Positions 26,830 through 36,277 are shown, counted from the stretch's first letter. The stretch is 64,000 nt of DNA from Actinoplanes sp. L3-i22 (GCF_019704555.1 NZ_AP024745.1:4658501-4722500); one strand, 5' to 3'. A program made the numbers and translations. The notes: generated by a model from the sequence alone, not told the origin.

Positions 26830-29021
26830 GTCTGTTTTCGCTGGCGAGGCTGGTGACGGCCGGTGGCCGAGGTGCGCGGGGCCGGCTGGCCGGCATGGCC
26901 GGGGGTGTCGCGGTCGGCGTCGCCTTGCTGCTGTTGTTGTTGAGCGCCTATCACGGCCTCGCGTCGCGCACGGAACGCTCGACCTGGACCGCGTTGGACC
27001 TCGGGGTGGCGGCCAGACAAGTCGGCGACCCCGCAGCGACTGCACCAGACGACGACACGGTGCTGGCGTCGACCACCTCGGACTACTTCATGGGACGCAC
27101 GATCACCCGGGTCGACGTCGCCGCCCCGCCGACCTCGACCGTGACCGTGCCCGGGGTTGGTCGCGCTCCGCGGCCCGGTACGTACTACGCGTCGCCGGCG
27201 TTGACCGCCCTCATCGACGGCCATCCGGCCAACGAGCTCGGCGCCCGCTACGGCACGCGGGCAGGAGTCATCGACGACGCGGGACTGGCGAGCCCCGACT
27301 CACTGGTCGTTGTCACGGGAACCGCGGCCGGCGTCCTGGACCCGGCGCGAGGCGGCAGCGCGTCGGGCGATTCCCAATTCGGCGTCTGGTCCGTCGCCGG
27401 GTTCCGTGGCTCCGCATATCCGAGCATCGCCTATCGAACGGTCGCGATCATCGGAGCGATCGCCATCCTGCTGCCGATCCTGATCTTGGTCGGAATCGTT
27501 ACCCGCCTCGGAGCGGCCGAACGTGCCGAGCGTTTCGCCGCGCTGCGCCTGATCGGCGCCACCCCCCGCCGGGTCGCCGACATCGCCGCCGCCGAGACCG
27601 GGGTGACCAGTCTCGTCGGAGCCCTTGCGGGCGCCGCCCTGGCTTGGTCGCTCCTTCCGGTGGCCACCAGGATCGAGGTGGGTGACGGCCGATTCTTCCG
27701 TACGGACCTGAGCATGGCAGCCATCCCCGTGATAGCCGTCGTCACGGGCGTTGTCGCCGTCTCCACCGCTGTCGCGTGGGTGCGCACCAATCGCGCCGGG
27801 ATCGGGCCGCTGGGCGCGAGCCGGGAACAGTCCGAACGCCGTCCCACCGCCCGCGCTGTCGTACCGCTGGTCGCCGGCGCGGCGCTGATGCTGGGCGTCA
27901 CGCTCAAGGCAGTGCTCGGCTCACCGTTCGACCGCACGGATGTTCTCCTCGTCATGGGCTTCTTGTTGGTCTCGCTCGGACTGGTGACCTCCGGACCAGT
28001 GCTGACATTCTGGGTGGCGCACCTGGCGGCCCGCACGGCCCGGAGTACGGCCGGAGTCATCGCGATGAACCGGATCTGCCGGCATCCACGGGCTACGTTC
28101 CGTGCGGTCAGCGGCCTGGTCGCAGCGGTCTTCATGGTTTCGGTGTTCTCCGCGGCCGTCACCGCCGTCGCCAGCGAATCCGCCCGCGCTGATAGCCCCG
28201 ACCTGTTGCCCAAGTCCACACTGCTCGCCCACCTCGCCACCCGGCCGGCCGAGAAGGAAGCGGCGATCGCGCAAGCCTCCCAAGTCGCCGGCACCGCCGG
28301 AGTCACGGTCGCAGCGATCGGCTACTACCACCCGGAGGAAGGAGTCGTCTTCACCGCGTCCGACGCCGCACGGCTCGGGCTGCCAGTGCCCACCGGAGCC
28401 GGCTATGTGCGAGTCGTCAGTGATTACTTCGAAGGCGGACCCCCGGTCGTCTCGGCGACGGCGGCTCCCCGCACCACCCCGGCAGTTCTCCTGGTCGCCA
28501 CCGATGGCACGGCGGGCTCGATCGAACGCGCCCGTACCGCGATTCTCGGCAGCGGACTGCGCCTGGCATTGCCACCGACGACCCGTACCGACCTGGCGGC
28601 CTCCGCGCTGGAGACGACGGCGAACCGCTACGCCGGCCTGGCGGGACTGGGCGTGCTGGTCGCCACCATCATCTCCGCAGTCTCGCTGGCGGTATCGACC
28701 ATCGCCGCCATCCTCGACCGCAGGCGGGTGCTCGGGCTGCTCCGACTGATGGGCATGCCCGCGTCAACCCTGCGGCGTGTCATCTTCGCCGAGGCCGCGC
28801 TTCCGCTCGCCACGGTCTTCGCGCTCTGCGTGGGGCTCGGGTTCTTGGTTGCCTGGTGCGTGGTCGCGGGACTCACCGAGGGACGCCGTACCGTTTCCTG
28901 GCCTGACCAGTCGTATTTCCTCGCCTTGGTCGCGAGTCTCCTACTCGCCGCCGCCGCGGTCGCGGGTACCTACCGTGCGGCGCGCAAGAACACTGAACTG
29001 TCAACGACCCGCTTCGATTGA
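26826..29021 (+). CDS. FtsX-like ABC permease
   Basis: 731 residues. One N-terminal helix (GGVAVGVALLLLLLSAYHGL), an extracytoplasmic domain, then FtsX-type helices around residues 200-330 and 375-460. A second extracytoplasmic stretch and a final three-helix FtsX module follow. Two FtsX modules in one chain are typical of Gram-positive antimicrobial-peptide or lipoprotein exporters. With the ATPase at 26101 it should expel a substrate from the membrane. Being next to a bacteriocin locus suggests a defensive role, but that is inference. Confidence 0.9.
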   Translation: MSLFSLARLVTAGGRGARGRLAGMAGGVAVGVALLLLLLSAYHGLASRTERSTWTALDLGVAARQVGDPAATAPDDDTVLASTTSDYFMGRTITRVDVAAPPTSTVTVPGVGRAPRPGTYYASPALTALIDGHPANELGARYGTRAGVIDDAGLASPDSLVVVTGTAAGVLDPARGGSASGDSQFGVWSVAGFRGSAYPSIAYRTVAIIGAIAILLPILILVGIVTRLGAAERAERFAALRLIGATPRRVADIAAAETGVTSLVGALAGAALAWSLLPVATRIEVGDGRFFRTDLSMAAIPVIAVVTGVVAVSTAVAWVRTNRAGIGPLGASREQSERRPTARAVVPLVAGAALMLGVTLKAVLGSPFDRTDVLLVMGFLLVSLGLVTSGPVLTFWVAHLAARTARSTAGVIAMNRICRHPRATFRAVSGLVAAVFMVSVFSAAVTAVASESARADSPDLLPKSTLLAHLATRPAEKEAAIAQASQVAGTAGVTVAAIGYYHPEEGVVFTASDAARLGLPVPTGAGYVRVVSDYFEGGPPVVSATAAPRTTPAVLLVATDGTAGSIERARTAILGSGLRLALPPTTRTDLAASALETTANRYAGLAGLGVLVATIISAVSLAVSTIAAILDRRRVLGLLRLMGMPASTLRRVIFAEAALPLATVFALCVGLGFLVAWCVVAGLTEGRRTVSWPDQSYFLALVASLLLAAAAVAGTYRAARKNTELSTTRFD

Positions 29022-29267
29022 TCGGGCCAAATACTGATCGACCTCGCCTTGCTGATCACCGGCGGCGGGCAGCGATCCGCGACATTGATGTATCGCGCCG
29101 CCAGAGCGTGGTGTTCGGGCCGATCTCCTCGAAACATCGGATCATTGCGATCCCGGCACCCGGCCGACCCCGTATCAGCCTCGACCCTACGACCAAGAAA
29201 CGCCAGGAGACCACGACTGTCGCCTCGACAGACGGCCTGCGACCATACTCGGATCAAACCCGTCCGC

Positions 29268-29294
29268 ATTGATCAATCAGATTAATCGATCAAT
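29268..29294. repeat. AT-rich inverted repeat
   Basis: ATTGATC (29268-29274) and GATCAAT (29288-29294) are perfect complements around a 13-base centre that itself contains a small dyad. It lies about 65 bases before the -35 box of the bacteriocin promoter, so it could be an activator or repressor site, or a scar of insertion. Confidence 0.45.
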
Positions 29295-29357
29295 AGAGCA
29301 GTCGGGCCGGCCCGTCGGCTCGTCACCAATAAGTCATTGTCGATCATCAATCCCCTC

Positions 29358-29386
29358 TTGACGGCGTTGGTGAGATTCGAGATAGT
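29358..29386 (+). promoter_or_regulatory. Promoter of the lactococcin-972-like gene
   Basis: TTGACG (29358-29363), exactly 17 bases, then GATAGT (29381-29386). The predicted transcript start leaves a leader of about 45 bases before the TTG at 29438. It is one of the best consensus promoters in the window. Confidence 0.65.
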
Positions 29387-29437
29387 CCCCTATGGACGTC
29401 CGGACACCACAGTCTCAGCTAGAGAACGGGGAAAATC

Positions 29438-29821
29438 TTGCTGATCAACCGCACGTCGCTCAAAGCCGGAGCCAAGAAGACCGCGGCCATTGCTTCACTG
29501 GCCGGTTTTATCCTGGTGGGATCCGCCTCCAGTGCGCAAGCCGCCTCTGGCGGCGGCGCGTTGCCGACTTCGTCCGGCGGTGTCTCGCCCGCCGCCTGTT
29601 CGCAGGTTTCGGGCGGCACATGGTGTCGTGGCTCGGAGGCCAGCGGTGTTCTGAAGCACTGCTACTCCAACTACTCGCACCCCACCAACTACCACAGCTC
29701 GACCACGGTCATGGGCTCGGCCACGGATAAGGGCTACGCCAATGCGGGGTACTTCTCGTACTCCGGCGCAACCGGTGGATGGGCCTACACCTGCTACGCC
29801 TACTACAACTCCAACGCCTGA
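29438..29821 (+). CDS. Lactococcin 972 family bacteriocin precursor
   Basis: 127 residues. A Sec signal peptide (AAIASLAGFILVGSASSAQA) ends at about residue 35, leaving a mature peptide of about 92 residues. The family pattern is clear: GGTWxxG, then CYSNYSHPTNYHSSTTV, a central Gly-rich part and a YAYYNSNA end. The family is known for blocking septum synthesis through lipid II. Unlike lactococcin 972 itself, this one has four Cys (54, 63, 75, 119), which could form two disulfides. TTG 29438 has GGGGAAA upstream. A strong terminator follows, then the typical transporter genes. Confidence 0.85.
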   Translation: MLINRTSLKAGAKKTAAIASLAGFILVGSASSAQAASGGGALPTSSGGVSPAACSQVSGGTWCRGSEASGVLKHCYSNYSHPTNYHSSTTVMGSATDKGYANAGYFSYSGATGGWAYTCYAYYNSNA

Positions 29822-29845
29822 TCTTGGCATGACGGCGGACTAAAG

Positions 29846-29887
29846 CCACATCGGATCCGGTGACGACCGGGTCCGATGTGGTTTCGT
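29846..29887 (+). terminator. Rho-independent terminator after the bacteriocin gene
   Basis: 15-bp arms, CCACATCGGATCCGG (29846-29860) and CCGGGTCCGATGTGG (29867-29881), pair with one G-T pair around a 6-base loop, followed by TTTCGTT. Partial read-through would give much bacteriocin mRNA and less transporter mRNA. Confidence 0.85.
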
Positions 29888-29920
29888 TACATGGCAGCTC
29901 TGACATCGGGGACGCTACAT

Positions 29921-30904
29921 TTGAGAGCCATATTCACCTGTCTTTTAGCGGGGATCTTTCTGGCCACCGGATCGGTCGTCTTCGCGGACAAAGTCTCGGA
30001 TGAGCAGGTGCACAGCGAGATCGCGGCGAGCCGGATCGGCGTCCCGTTCATCTGGCCGGACGGCAATCGCGCGGCCGATCCGGAGGTTGCGCTACGCATT
30101 CTTGCCGAAGCCAGCGAGGCAACCGCCTCCAACGTGTTACGGACAACGGTCGGCACCGCCGCGTCCGGGCGCACCCAGATTACCCACTACATCTTCATGA
30201 GCCGCAACCGAACCCGCCTATTCGACGACTTCACGCTCGGCGATGGCCGCTGGCTGACTCCCGCCGAGTCGCGCTCGTCGGAGGCGACCGTTTCCTCGGC
30301 TCGCGTCGGCAGCCTCGGTAACGTCGGGGTGCCCGCAGTCGTCGCGCACCGGTACGACCTCACGTTTGCGCCACTGCGGCAGGCCTTCGACTCACTACCG
30401 ACTGTCGGACAGTACGTTATCGAGCCTCCTGACCGAGCCATTGTGAGTCGTTTTCTCGCCATTGTCCGCAAGCTACTGATCGAAGCGGGAGTGCAAGGCC
30501 TGACCATGGATGATTTGACTGCGGTCCACGTCCAGGCGGTACCCGGTGGTACGAGCCCGGAAATCCTGGCGTACGTCCTCGCCGGCCTGGCCACGCTGGT
30601 CGCCACGACCCTGGGCCTGCGGGAAGGAAAACGCATCGGTGTGCTGCGATTGATGGGTCACTCGGGACCGCGTATCTGGTACCTGGTCGTGGGGAGACTG
30701 CAATTGAGCTCCACCACCGTCGCCCTATGTGCATGCCTCGTCGCCTCGTCCGCAGTTGCCGACGTCGATGTCTCATTTCTGCGCACCCTCGGGGCCGCGC
30801 TCGTCGAGGTGGCGGCGCTCGGCTTCGCAGCCACGGCCGGCGTCGGACTCCTCCTCATCCGGCGCATCCATATCGTTGACCTCGTCAAAGGAAGCCTGCA
30901 GTGA
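29921..30904 (+). CDS. Bacteriocin-associated membrane protein, N-terminal half of a split protein
   Basis: 327 residues: one helix at the N-terminus (FTCLLAGIFLATGSVVFA), an extracytoplasmic part of about 200 residues, then three helices (AYVLAGLATLVATTLGL, VALCACLVASSAVA, LVEVAALGFAATAGVGLLLI). This is an FtsX-like module. In lactococcin 972 loci the matching protein (DUF1430 type) is usually one chain of about 650-700 residues; here it is divided between this gene and the next. TTG 29921 has TCGGGGA upstream and places the first helix at the N-terminus. ATG 29891 and 29876 are in frame, but 29876 lies within the terminator stem. Confidence 0.7.
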   Translation: MRAIFTCLLAGIFLATGSVVFADKVSDEQVHSEIAASRIGVPFIWPDGNRAADPEVALRILAEASEATASNVLRTTVGTAASGRTQITHYIFMSRNRTRLFDDFTLGDGRWLTPAESRSSEATVSSARVGSLGNVGVPAVVAHRYDLTFAPLRQAFDSLPTVGQYVIEPPDRAIVSRFLAIVRKLLIEAGVQGLTMDDLTAVHVQAVPGGTSPEILAYVLAGLATLVATTLGLREGKRIGVLRLMGHSGPRIWYLVVGRLQLSSTTVALCACLVASSAVADVDVSFLRTLGAALVEVAALGFAATAGVGLLLIRRIHIVDLVKGSLQ

Positions 30905-32223
30905 GCACTCCGACGCGTACCAGGAACCCCGCTTCGGCGCGAACCCGTGGCTTCGGTGCGGCGGTCGCGGTGTCCGCGGCGGCGAAGGCCCTCTTCGGAG
31001 CACTGCTGGCTGTCCTGCTGGTGGTAGCGTGGCAGCAATTCGACAATCTGCGAGAACAGCAGAGTCTGAATGCGGGCTGGAAAGACCTTTCGGACTATGC
31101 CGTCTTCTATCCGCTGGCGGTGGGCAACGACCGCGACAATCTGGCGTCCGGAAGCGACGAGTTGAGCATCGCCATAGCGCGCGACCTCTACCCTGCTCTC
31201 GACAAAGCCGGGGCTTTGTACGTCGATGCCATCAACTACGTGCCTGACGCGCCGAAGCAGCCCGTGCCGCCGTGGCCGACCAGGCCGATTCGAGTGAACA
31301 CCAACTATCTTAAAAAATACCCGATTCTGGACGAGTCCGGGAAGCCGATCTCCATTGATGACTCTGAACAGTCATGGGTCGTCGCCGTGCCCATTCAGTT
31401 CAAGTCACGGGAGGCGGAGTTCAAAGCATATTTGCAGGAGCAGCGAACGGGTGGCGAGAGGGTACAAGGTGCCGTTCAGGCGTACGGCAAAATGCTTGGC
31501 GAACCTGCACCGGCACAGTTTGCCCACCAATCGGTTCGCATCGTGTGGATGGCACCCGGCCAAGAGGTTTTCAGCTTCAACTCGCTCGTGAACCCCGACG
31601 GCGGAAACATGATTGAGGATCCTGTAATCGAAATCATGACGCCAGCGAACAGCCTTTTTGTTGATCGGCTCAACGCGATTCCCGGCGCACTGAACCCACC
31701 CTTGAAGGTTTTAGTCAATGGCGATCCCCAGGCTGTGTTCCGCGATGTCACTCCCCAGTTGAAAGAGCTCAAACTCGACGACAATCTGCAGCACCTCGTG
31801 AGCGGCTACGAAGCTGTGAACACGGAGAACGCCAAGGTTCGCAGCGCCATAAACTGGCTCGCGGTGTTCGCCGGCGCGGCCTTGGTCGTCATGCTCCTGC
31901 TGAATGCCACGATGGTGCTCATCGCGTCCGACCGGCAGCGGAAAAGGATCACCGTGCGCCGGCTGCACGGCATGGGAGTTGTACGGTCCTACCGGGAGTT
32001 GTTCACTTTTCTTGGGGTGGCGGCATTGTGGCAAGCCATCTTGGCCGGCGCGCTTCTCGGCATACTGATGGCCTTGGGGGTGACGGCTGGTGCCGCCCTG
32101 AATCCCATGCTCATGCTTGTGGTGGTCATCGTCGCATCGCTACTGCTCGAATCCCCGTTCTTGCTCGTGCTCGTCAACGTGACGGAACGCCGGAATGCGG
32201 TCCGACGACTGAAGGAACTCTAG
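30901..32223 (+). CDS. Bacteriocin-associated membrane protein, C-terminal half of a split protein
   Basis: 440 residues with the same plan as its partner: an N-terminal helix (ALFGALLAVLLVVAWQQF), an extracytoplasmic domain (about 55-310) and three helices near the C-terminus (VFAGAALVVMLLLNATMVLIA and two more). The domain between residues 60 and 290, with FNSLVNPDGGNMIEDPVIEI, is typical of DUF1430-type proteins. The GTG start overlaps the previous stop (GTGA), so the halves are made together and probably form a heterodimer. Codons such as AAA, ATT and TTT are frequent, unlike in most of the window. Confidence 0.75.
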   Translation: MSTPTRTRNPASARTRGFGAAVAVSAAAKALFGALLAVLLVVAWQQFDNLREQQSLNAGWKDLSDYAVFYPLAVGNDRDNLASGSDELSIAIARDLYPALDKAGALYVDAINYVPDAPKQPVPPWPTRPIRVNTNYLKKYPILDESGKPISIDDSEQSWVVAVPIQFKSREAEFKAYLQEQRTGGERVQGAVQAYGKMLGEPAPAQFAHQSVRIVWMAPGQEVFSFNSLVNPDGGNMIEDPVIEIMTPANSLFVDRLNAIPGALNPPLKVLVNGDPQAVFRDVTPQLKELKLDDNLQHLVSGYEAVNTENAKVRSAINWLAVFAGAALVVMLLLNATMVLIASDRQRKRITVRRLHGMGVVRSYRELFTFLGVAALWQAILAGALLGILMALGVTAGAALNPMLMLVVVIVASLLLESPFLLVLVNVTERRNAVRRLKEL

Positions 32224-32225
32224 CA

Positions 32226-32870
32226 ATGGACTACAGTGTCGAACTCCTGGGAATCCATAAGGACTACGGCCACCGACGCATCCTGAACGACTTTACCCTT
32301 CAGGTGAAGACCGGGGAAATGCTGGCATTGATGGGCCCGAGTGGGGCAGGAAAATCGACGATCCTGAACATGGTCGGGCTGCTGGACTCCCCGGACGTCG
32401 GCGAGGTCCGCGTGATGGGAGGCAAGGCGCCTCGGCCGCGCAGCCGTGCCGCGAACCGAATGCGGCGCCTGCACCTGGGATATCTATTCCAAAACTTCGC
32501 CCTCATCGATAACGAGTCGGTCCAGTACAACCTTGAAATCGCATTCGTTGATTCAACCCACCGTAAATCGAAGGGGCGAAGCATCGCGGCGGCGCTCGAC
32601 CACGTCGGGTTGCCGGGATCGGAGAATCGGAAGGTCTCCTCCCTTTCTGGCGGCGAACAGCAGCGAGTCGCTGTAGCGCGGCTCCTGCTGAAGCCATGCG
32701 ATATAGTCCTGGCTGACGAACCGACGGGCTCGCTTGACAGCGAAAATAGTGACATCGTCATCGGCCTGCTACGTGGGCTCAACGAAGCGGGCAAGACCGT
32801 CATCCTCGCGACGCACGACGACGATGTCGCCAGAAGATGCACCAACACGGTGATTCTCGCAAGAGAATAG
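32226..32870 (+). CDS. ABC transporter ATPase of the lactococcin-972-type locus
   Basis: 214 residues. Walker A GPSGAGKST, Q-loop YLFQNFALIDNESV, signature LSGGEQQR, Walker B DIVLADEPTGS and switch His LATHDDD are intact. The FALIDNESV sequence after the Q-loop is characteristic of bacteriocin-associated ATPases in such loci. The ATG is 2 bases after the stop of the membrane protein. The complex probably gives immunity or exports the bacteriocin. Confidence 0.93.
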   Translation: MDYSVELLGIHKDYGHRRILNDFTLQVKTGEMLALMGPSGAGKSTILNMVGLLDSPDVGEVRVMGGKAPRPRSRAANRMRRLHLGYLFQNFALIDNESVQYNLEIAFVDSTHRKSKGRSIAAALDHVGLPGSENRKVSSLSGGEQQRVAVARLLLKPCDIVLADEPTGSLDSENSDIVIGLLRGLNEAGKTVILATHDDDVARRCTNTVILARE

Positions 32871-32971
32871 CGATCGCTGTCCCGGAGAAACAGATTCTGG
32901 GCCAACCTGGCCAAGGCCGTCGAGAAGACAGTGATCGCCCACAGCGGCTGCCGGCGTGAGCTGCAGTTGAA

Positions 32972-35900
32972 CTAGGGCTGCTGTTCAGGGAGCGTCTCGA
33001 GGTCGGCCAGGAATCTCTCGGCGCGGCGGGCGAAGAGGTGGGCACCCCGCTCGCCAGACCGGAGGCGGGCTTCGTCGGCGGCGGCTCGTACGACGCCGAG
33101 GGGTTCGCCGCGGGCGTGCAGCAGACGCGCGCGCAGCAACAGCAGCAATCCTTCGGCATAGCGCTGGCCGTGGGCCTGTATGGCCTGGTCGGCCTGGTCG
33201 AGGGCGGTCGCGGCGCGGTCGGGTACGTCGGCCGCCAGCCACATCTCGGCGACCAGTCCGTACCAGTAGGCCAGGCCCCATCGTGGCGGGTCGCGCAGGG
33301 TCGCGGCCAGCAGATGTTCGGCCTTGGCGGCGTTGCCGGCCGGGTCGTCGCCGGTGAGGGCGCGGGCCCAGTGCCAGTCCAGCCGGATGTAGGCCTCCTG
33401 CGCGACGCCGGGAAGGTCGGCGTCGGCCGCGGCCCACCGCTCGGTCGCATGCATCGCCCAGGCCGCGTCACCGGCCATCGAGGCCGCCATCGTCTGGTAG
33501 CGGGTCCAGCCCGACATCTCGAAAGTGTCCCCCTCGGCCTGGTACACCGTGCCGAGCAGGGACCGCCCCGTCTCGGCGTCGCCGTGCAGCGCGGTGATCA
33601 CGGCCAGGTAGCCGAACCACTCGTCCGGGATCCGCCAACGCCCGAGGTCGTGGCGGCGTCGAATCGGGGCACCCCCGAGCTGGCCGGCGAGGTGGTACAG
33701 GCTCTGCTGAGCCGGCCCCGGGTCCGGGTCGGCCGAGTTCGCCAGCAGCGAGGCGACGCCGTCCACGGTGGTATTGCTCAGCCAGCTGAAACACTCATAC
33801 GCCGCGCTGATGTCGCCGATGTCCCAGCTACGCAGCCCCCAGGCCTGCTGGCCGTACGCCTGGATGATCGGGTCCTCGGACGCCTGGCCTTGTTCGTAGA
33901 GCCGGCGAGCCCACCTCCCACGGTCTTTGTCGGTGTTGACATAGGCCCCGGTCATGCGAAAGAAGAGGAACTCGGCGGCGGCCGTCTCGCGGCCGAGCTG
34001 GCCGGCGAGATAGGCGCCCCGTTCCAACAGGTCGAATGTCGAGCCGCCCATTCCCGGGGGCTCGACGGCGAGCAGGTTGAGCAGCGACAGGACGGACAGC
34101 TCCAACTCCAGCAGCCCCGCCGTGCGGGCGATCCGGATTGCCGACTCCAGGTTGCGGTAGGCGGCTGCGAACGCGAGCTTGGTCGCCGCGCGGCGCCCGG
34201 CGCGCGCCAGTGCCTTCGCGGTGCGACCCGGGTCGGCCAGCGGGCCGGCGCACCGCAGGTGGTAGGCGAGACGTTCGGCGACGGACTCGTCGTCCGGATG
34301 AATGTGTTCGAGGGCGTCGGCCACGCGCAGATGTAGCTGGACGGCATGCTGCTGCGTGGTGGTCTCGGTGACCGACTCGCGAACCAGGTCATGCGCGAAG
34401 CGCCACGAGAACGGATCTCCCGGCCTGGTCTCCAGGAGACCGAGTGCCTGCAGGGGTTCGAGGCGTTCGAGGCAATCCTCGATGTCGACGCCGCTCGCGC
34501 GGGCGAGCAGGTCGAGGTCCACATCGCGGCCGATGAGCGCGGCGACGCGCAGCAGGCTGTGAGCGCGGTCGTCGAGACCGGCCATCCGATCGCGGACGAC
34601 GTCTCGCACGGTGGCCGGCACTCCGGTCCGGGTTGCCGCGCCGCCGTCGCTGAGCAGCCGGGACAGCTCCTGGACGAAGAACGGATTGCCGGCCGTGCGG
34701 ACATGGATGTCGCGGGCGACCTCGGCACCGGGATCGTGGCCGGTTTCGCGGCGGATGAGCTCGCTCACCTCGGTCAGGCCGAGTGGACCGAGCCGGATCC
34801 TGCGGTGGTCGGCCTGCCGGCTGACCTCGGCGAGCACCCGCGACAGGCTGGAGCCGGGGGTGGGTGCGCGATCGCGCAGCACACCGATGATCACCGTGCC
34901 GGCGGGTAAGCGGCCCGCCAGGTGGCCGAACAGCTGGAGCGAGGCAGCGTCGGCCCACTGCAGGTCATCGACGATCAGCACCATGGGCCGTAGCGCCGAG
35001 GCCTGCCCGACGACGGCGACGACCTGCTCGAACAGTCGGAACTGCGCACCGCTGTCAAGAAACGACGGCTCGGCCGCATAATCGCCGTCTCGCGTTTCGA
35101 GGAGGCCGGCGACCTCACTGCCGAGCCACTTCTCCCGCTGCGGCGCGGGCAGACTGTCGAGAATCGGGCGGAGCGTCTGTTCCCAGGGCCACATCGACGG
35201 TGTTCCGTCGCCCTCCAGACACGAACCCCACACGACCAGCGCGCCACGCCGGCCGGCTTCGGCGGCGATCTCTCGTACCAGGCGGGTCTTGCCCACGCCC
35301 GGCTCGCCTTGGACGATGCGGCGCGTGGGGCTGCCGGCAAATGCCAACTCGACGGATTGCCGCAACAGGGCGAGTTCCTCGGCCCGGCCGACCAGCCCGT
35401 CTGCTGTACGACTCGCCGCGCCGTCACCCCCCTCGTCCGTGCGCACCACGGGTGGCGACGCCGGGAGCTGCGACAGCACTCGCACGTGTGCGTCTTGCAG
35501 GTCCGGGCCGGGATCGATGCCGAGCTCGTCGGCAAGGCGGGCACGGACCTCGCGGAACAACGACAGTGCCTCCGCCTGACGTCCCGCTGCCCCGAGGACG
35601 CGGATGAGGCCGGCCTGGACGGGTTCGTGCAACGGCGCCATCGACGCGGCCATCCGCAACGCCGCCAGCACCCGTGCCGGGCTGTGCAGCGACACGGCCA
35701 GTTCGGCCGCTTCAGCGCACGCGGCGTAGAACTCGTCGTCGATGCCGGCGAAGATCGGCAGTGCGGTCGACCGGTGCGTGAACCCGTCGCCCGCATGGCC
35801 CCGCCAGACGCCGAGCGATTCGACATAGCGATCGAGCGCGAGTTCCCGGCGCTGTTGGGCGAGGGCGTCCTTGGCCGCCTCGACGAGTTCTCGGAAGATG

Positions 35901-36277
35901 ACCAGATCCAGGGTGCCGGGGGCCGCGGTGAACAGGTAGGCGTTTCCGCGGCGGTGCAGGTAGGAACCCGGTGAACGGGCGGGAACCGCGGGTTCGAGCA
36001 GCCTGCGCAGCGCGCCGACGTACTTCTGGATGACGTTGAGTGCACTGCTGGGGGCCTCGTCGTCCCAGATCAGGTCGGTCAGCTCGCTGGTGCTGACCTG
36101 CCTGCCCACCCGAGCCAGTAGCAAGGCCAGCAGATAAGCCTGTTGCCGGGGACCGGCATCCACTTCGACACCGTCGTACCACACCCGCAACGGGCCAAGG
36201 ACCTGAAGGCGTACGAGAGCTCCACCGGTCGGCCGGTCTTCGTTTCCCGGCCGGACCGGATGAACGGGTAGGGCCAC
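32972..36277 (-). CDS. SARP/BTAD regulator with AAA ATPase and TPR region
   Basis: 1101 residues. OmpR-type winged helix (about 20-115: LQVLGPLRVWYDGVEVDAGPRQ), BTAD helical domain (about 120-265), AAA ATPase with Walker A GEPGVGKT near residue 323 and Walker B MVLIVDDLQWAD near 431, then TPR-like helices to the end. There is no C-terminal LuxR domain. AfsR-like proteins of this plan activate antibiotic gene clusters. GTG 36277 follows a GGGAG ribosome site; the frame stays open upstream only because of GC bias. It converges on the bacteriocin locus, but its target is unknown. Confidence 0.88.
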   Translation of the reverse strand: MALPVHPVRPGNEDRPTGGALVRLQVLGPLRVWYDGVEVDAGPRQQAYLLALLLARVGRQVSTSELTDLIWDDEAPSSALNVIQKYVGALRRLLEPAVPARSPGSYLHRRGNAYLFTAAPGTLDLVIFRELVEAAKDALAQQRRELALDRYVESLGVWRGHAGDGFTHRSTALPIFAGIDDEFYAACAEAAELAVSLHSPARVLAALRMAASMAPLHEPVQAGLIRVLGAAGRQAEALSLFREVRARLADELGIDPGPDLQDAHVRVLSQLPASPPVVRTDEGGDGAASRTADGLVGRAEELALLRQSVELAFAGSPTRRIVQGEPGVGKTRLVREIAAEAGRRGALVVWGSCLEGDGTPSMWPWEQTLRPILDSLPAPQREKWLGSEVAGLLETRDGDYAAEPSFLDSGAQFRLFEQVVAVVGQASALRPMVLIVDDLQWADAASLQLFGHLAGRLPAGTVIIGVLRDRAPTPGSSLSRVLAEVSRQADHRRIRLGPLGLTEVSELIRRETGHDPGAEVARDIHVRTAGNPFFVQELSRLLSDGGAATRTGVPATVRDVVRDRMAGLDDRAHSLLRVAALIGRDVDLDLLARASGVDIEDCLERLEPLQALGLLETRPGDPFSWRFAHDLVRESVTETTTQQHAVQLHLRVADALEHIHPDDESVAERLAYHLRCAGPLADPGRTAKALARAGRRAATKLAFAAAYRNLESAIRIARTAGLLELELSVLSLLNLLAVEPPGMGGSTFDLLERGAYLAGQLGRETAAAEFLFFRMTGAYVNTDKDRGRWARRLYEQGQASEDPIIQAYGQQAWGLRSWDIGDISAAYECFSWLSNTTVDGVASLLANSADPDPGPAQQSLYHLAGQLGGAPIRRRHDLGRWRIPDEWFGYLAVITALHGDAETGRSLLGTVYQAEGDTFEMSGWTRYQTMAASMAGDAAWAMHATERWAAADADLPGVAQEAYIRLDWHWARALTGDDPAGNAAKAEHLLAATLRDPPRWGLAYWYGLVAEMWLAADVPDRAATALDQADQAIQAHGQRYAEGLLLLLRARLLHARGEPLGVVRAAADEARLRSGERGAHLFARRAERFLADLETLPEQQP

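Larger units (their letters stand above)
29022..29437. other. AT-richer intergenic region before the bacteriocin gene
   Basis: 416 bases with clearly lower GC than the flanking DNA to the left. It holds the inverted repeat at 29268-29294 and the bacteriocin promoter at 29358-29386. No coding frame looks real. Confidence 0.6.

Noticed and set aside
29876..29920. Upstream ATG starts for the split bacteriocin membrane protein
   Set aside because: ATG 29876 lies inside the terminator stem, and neither it nor ATG 29891 has a ribosome site as good as that before TTG 29921.
32871..32971. Short forward frame ending at 32974 that reads ANLAKAVEKTVIAHSGC
   Set aside because: It may be a gene remnant but is only about 30 codons, has no start and matches nothing I recognise.
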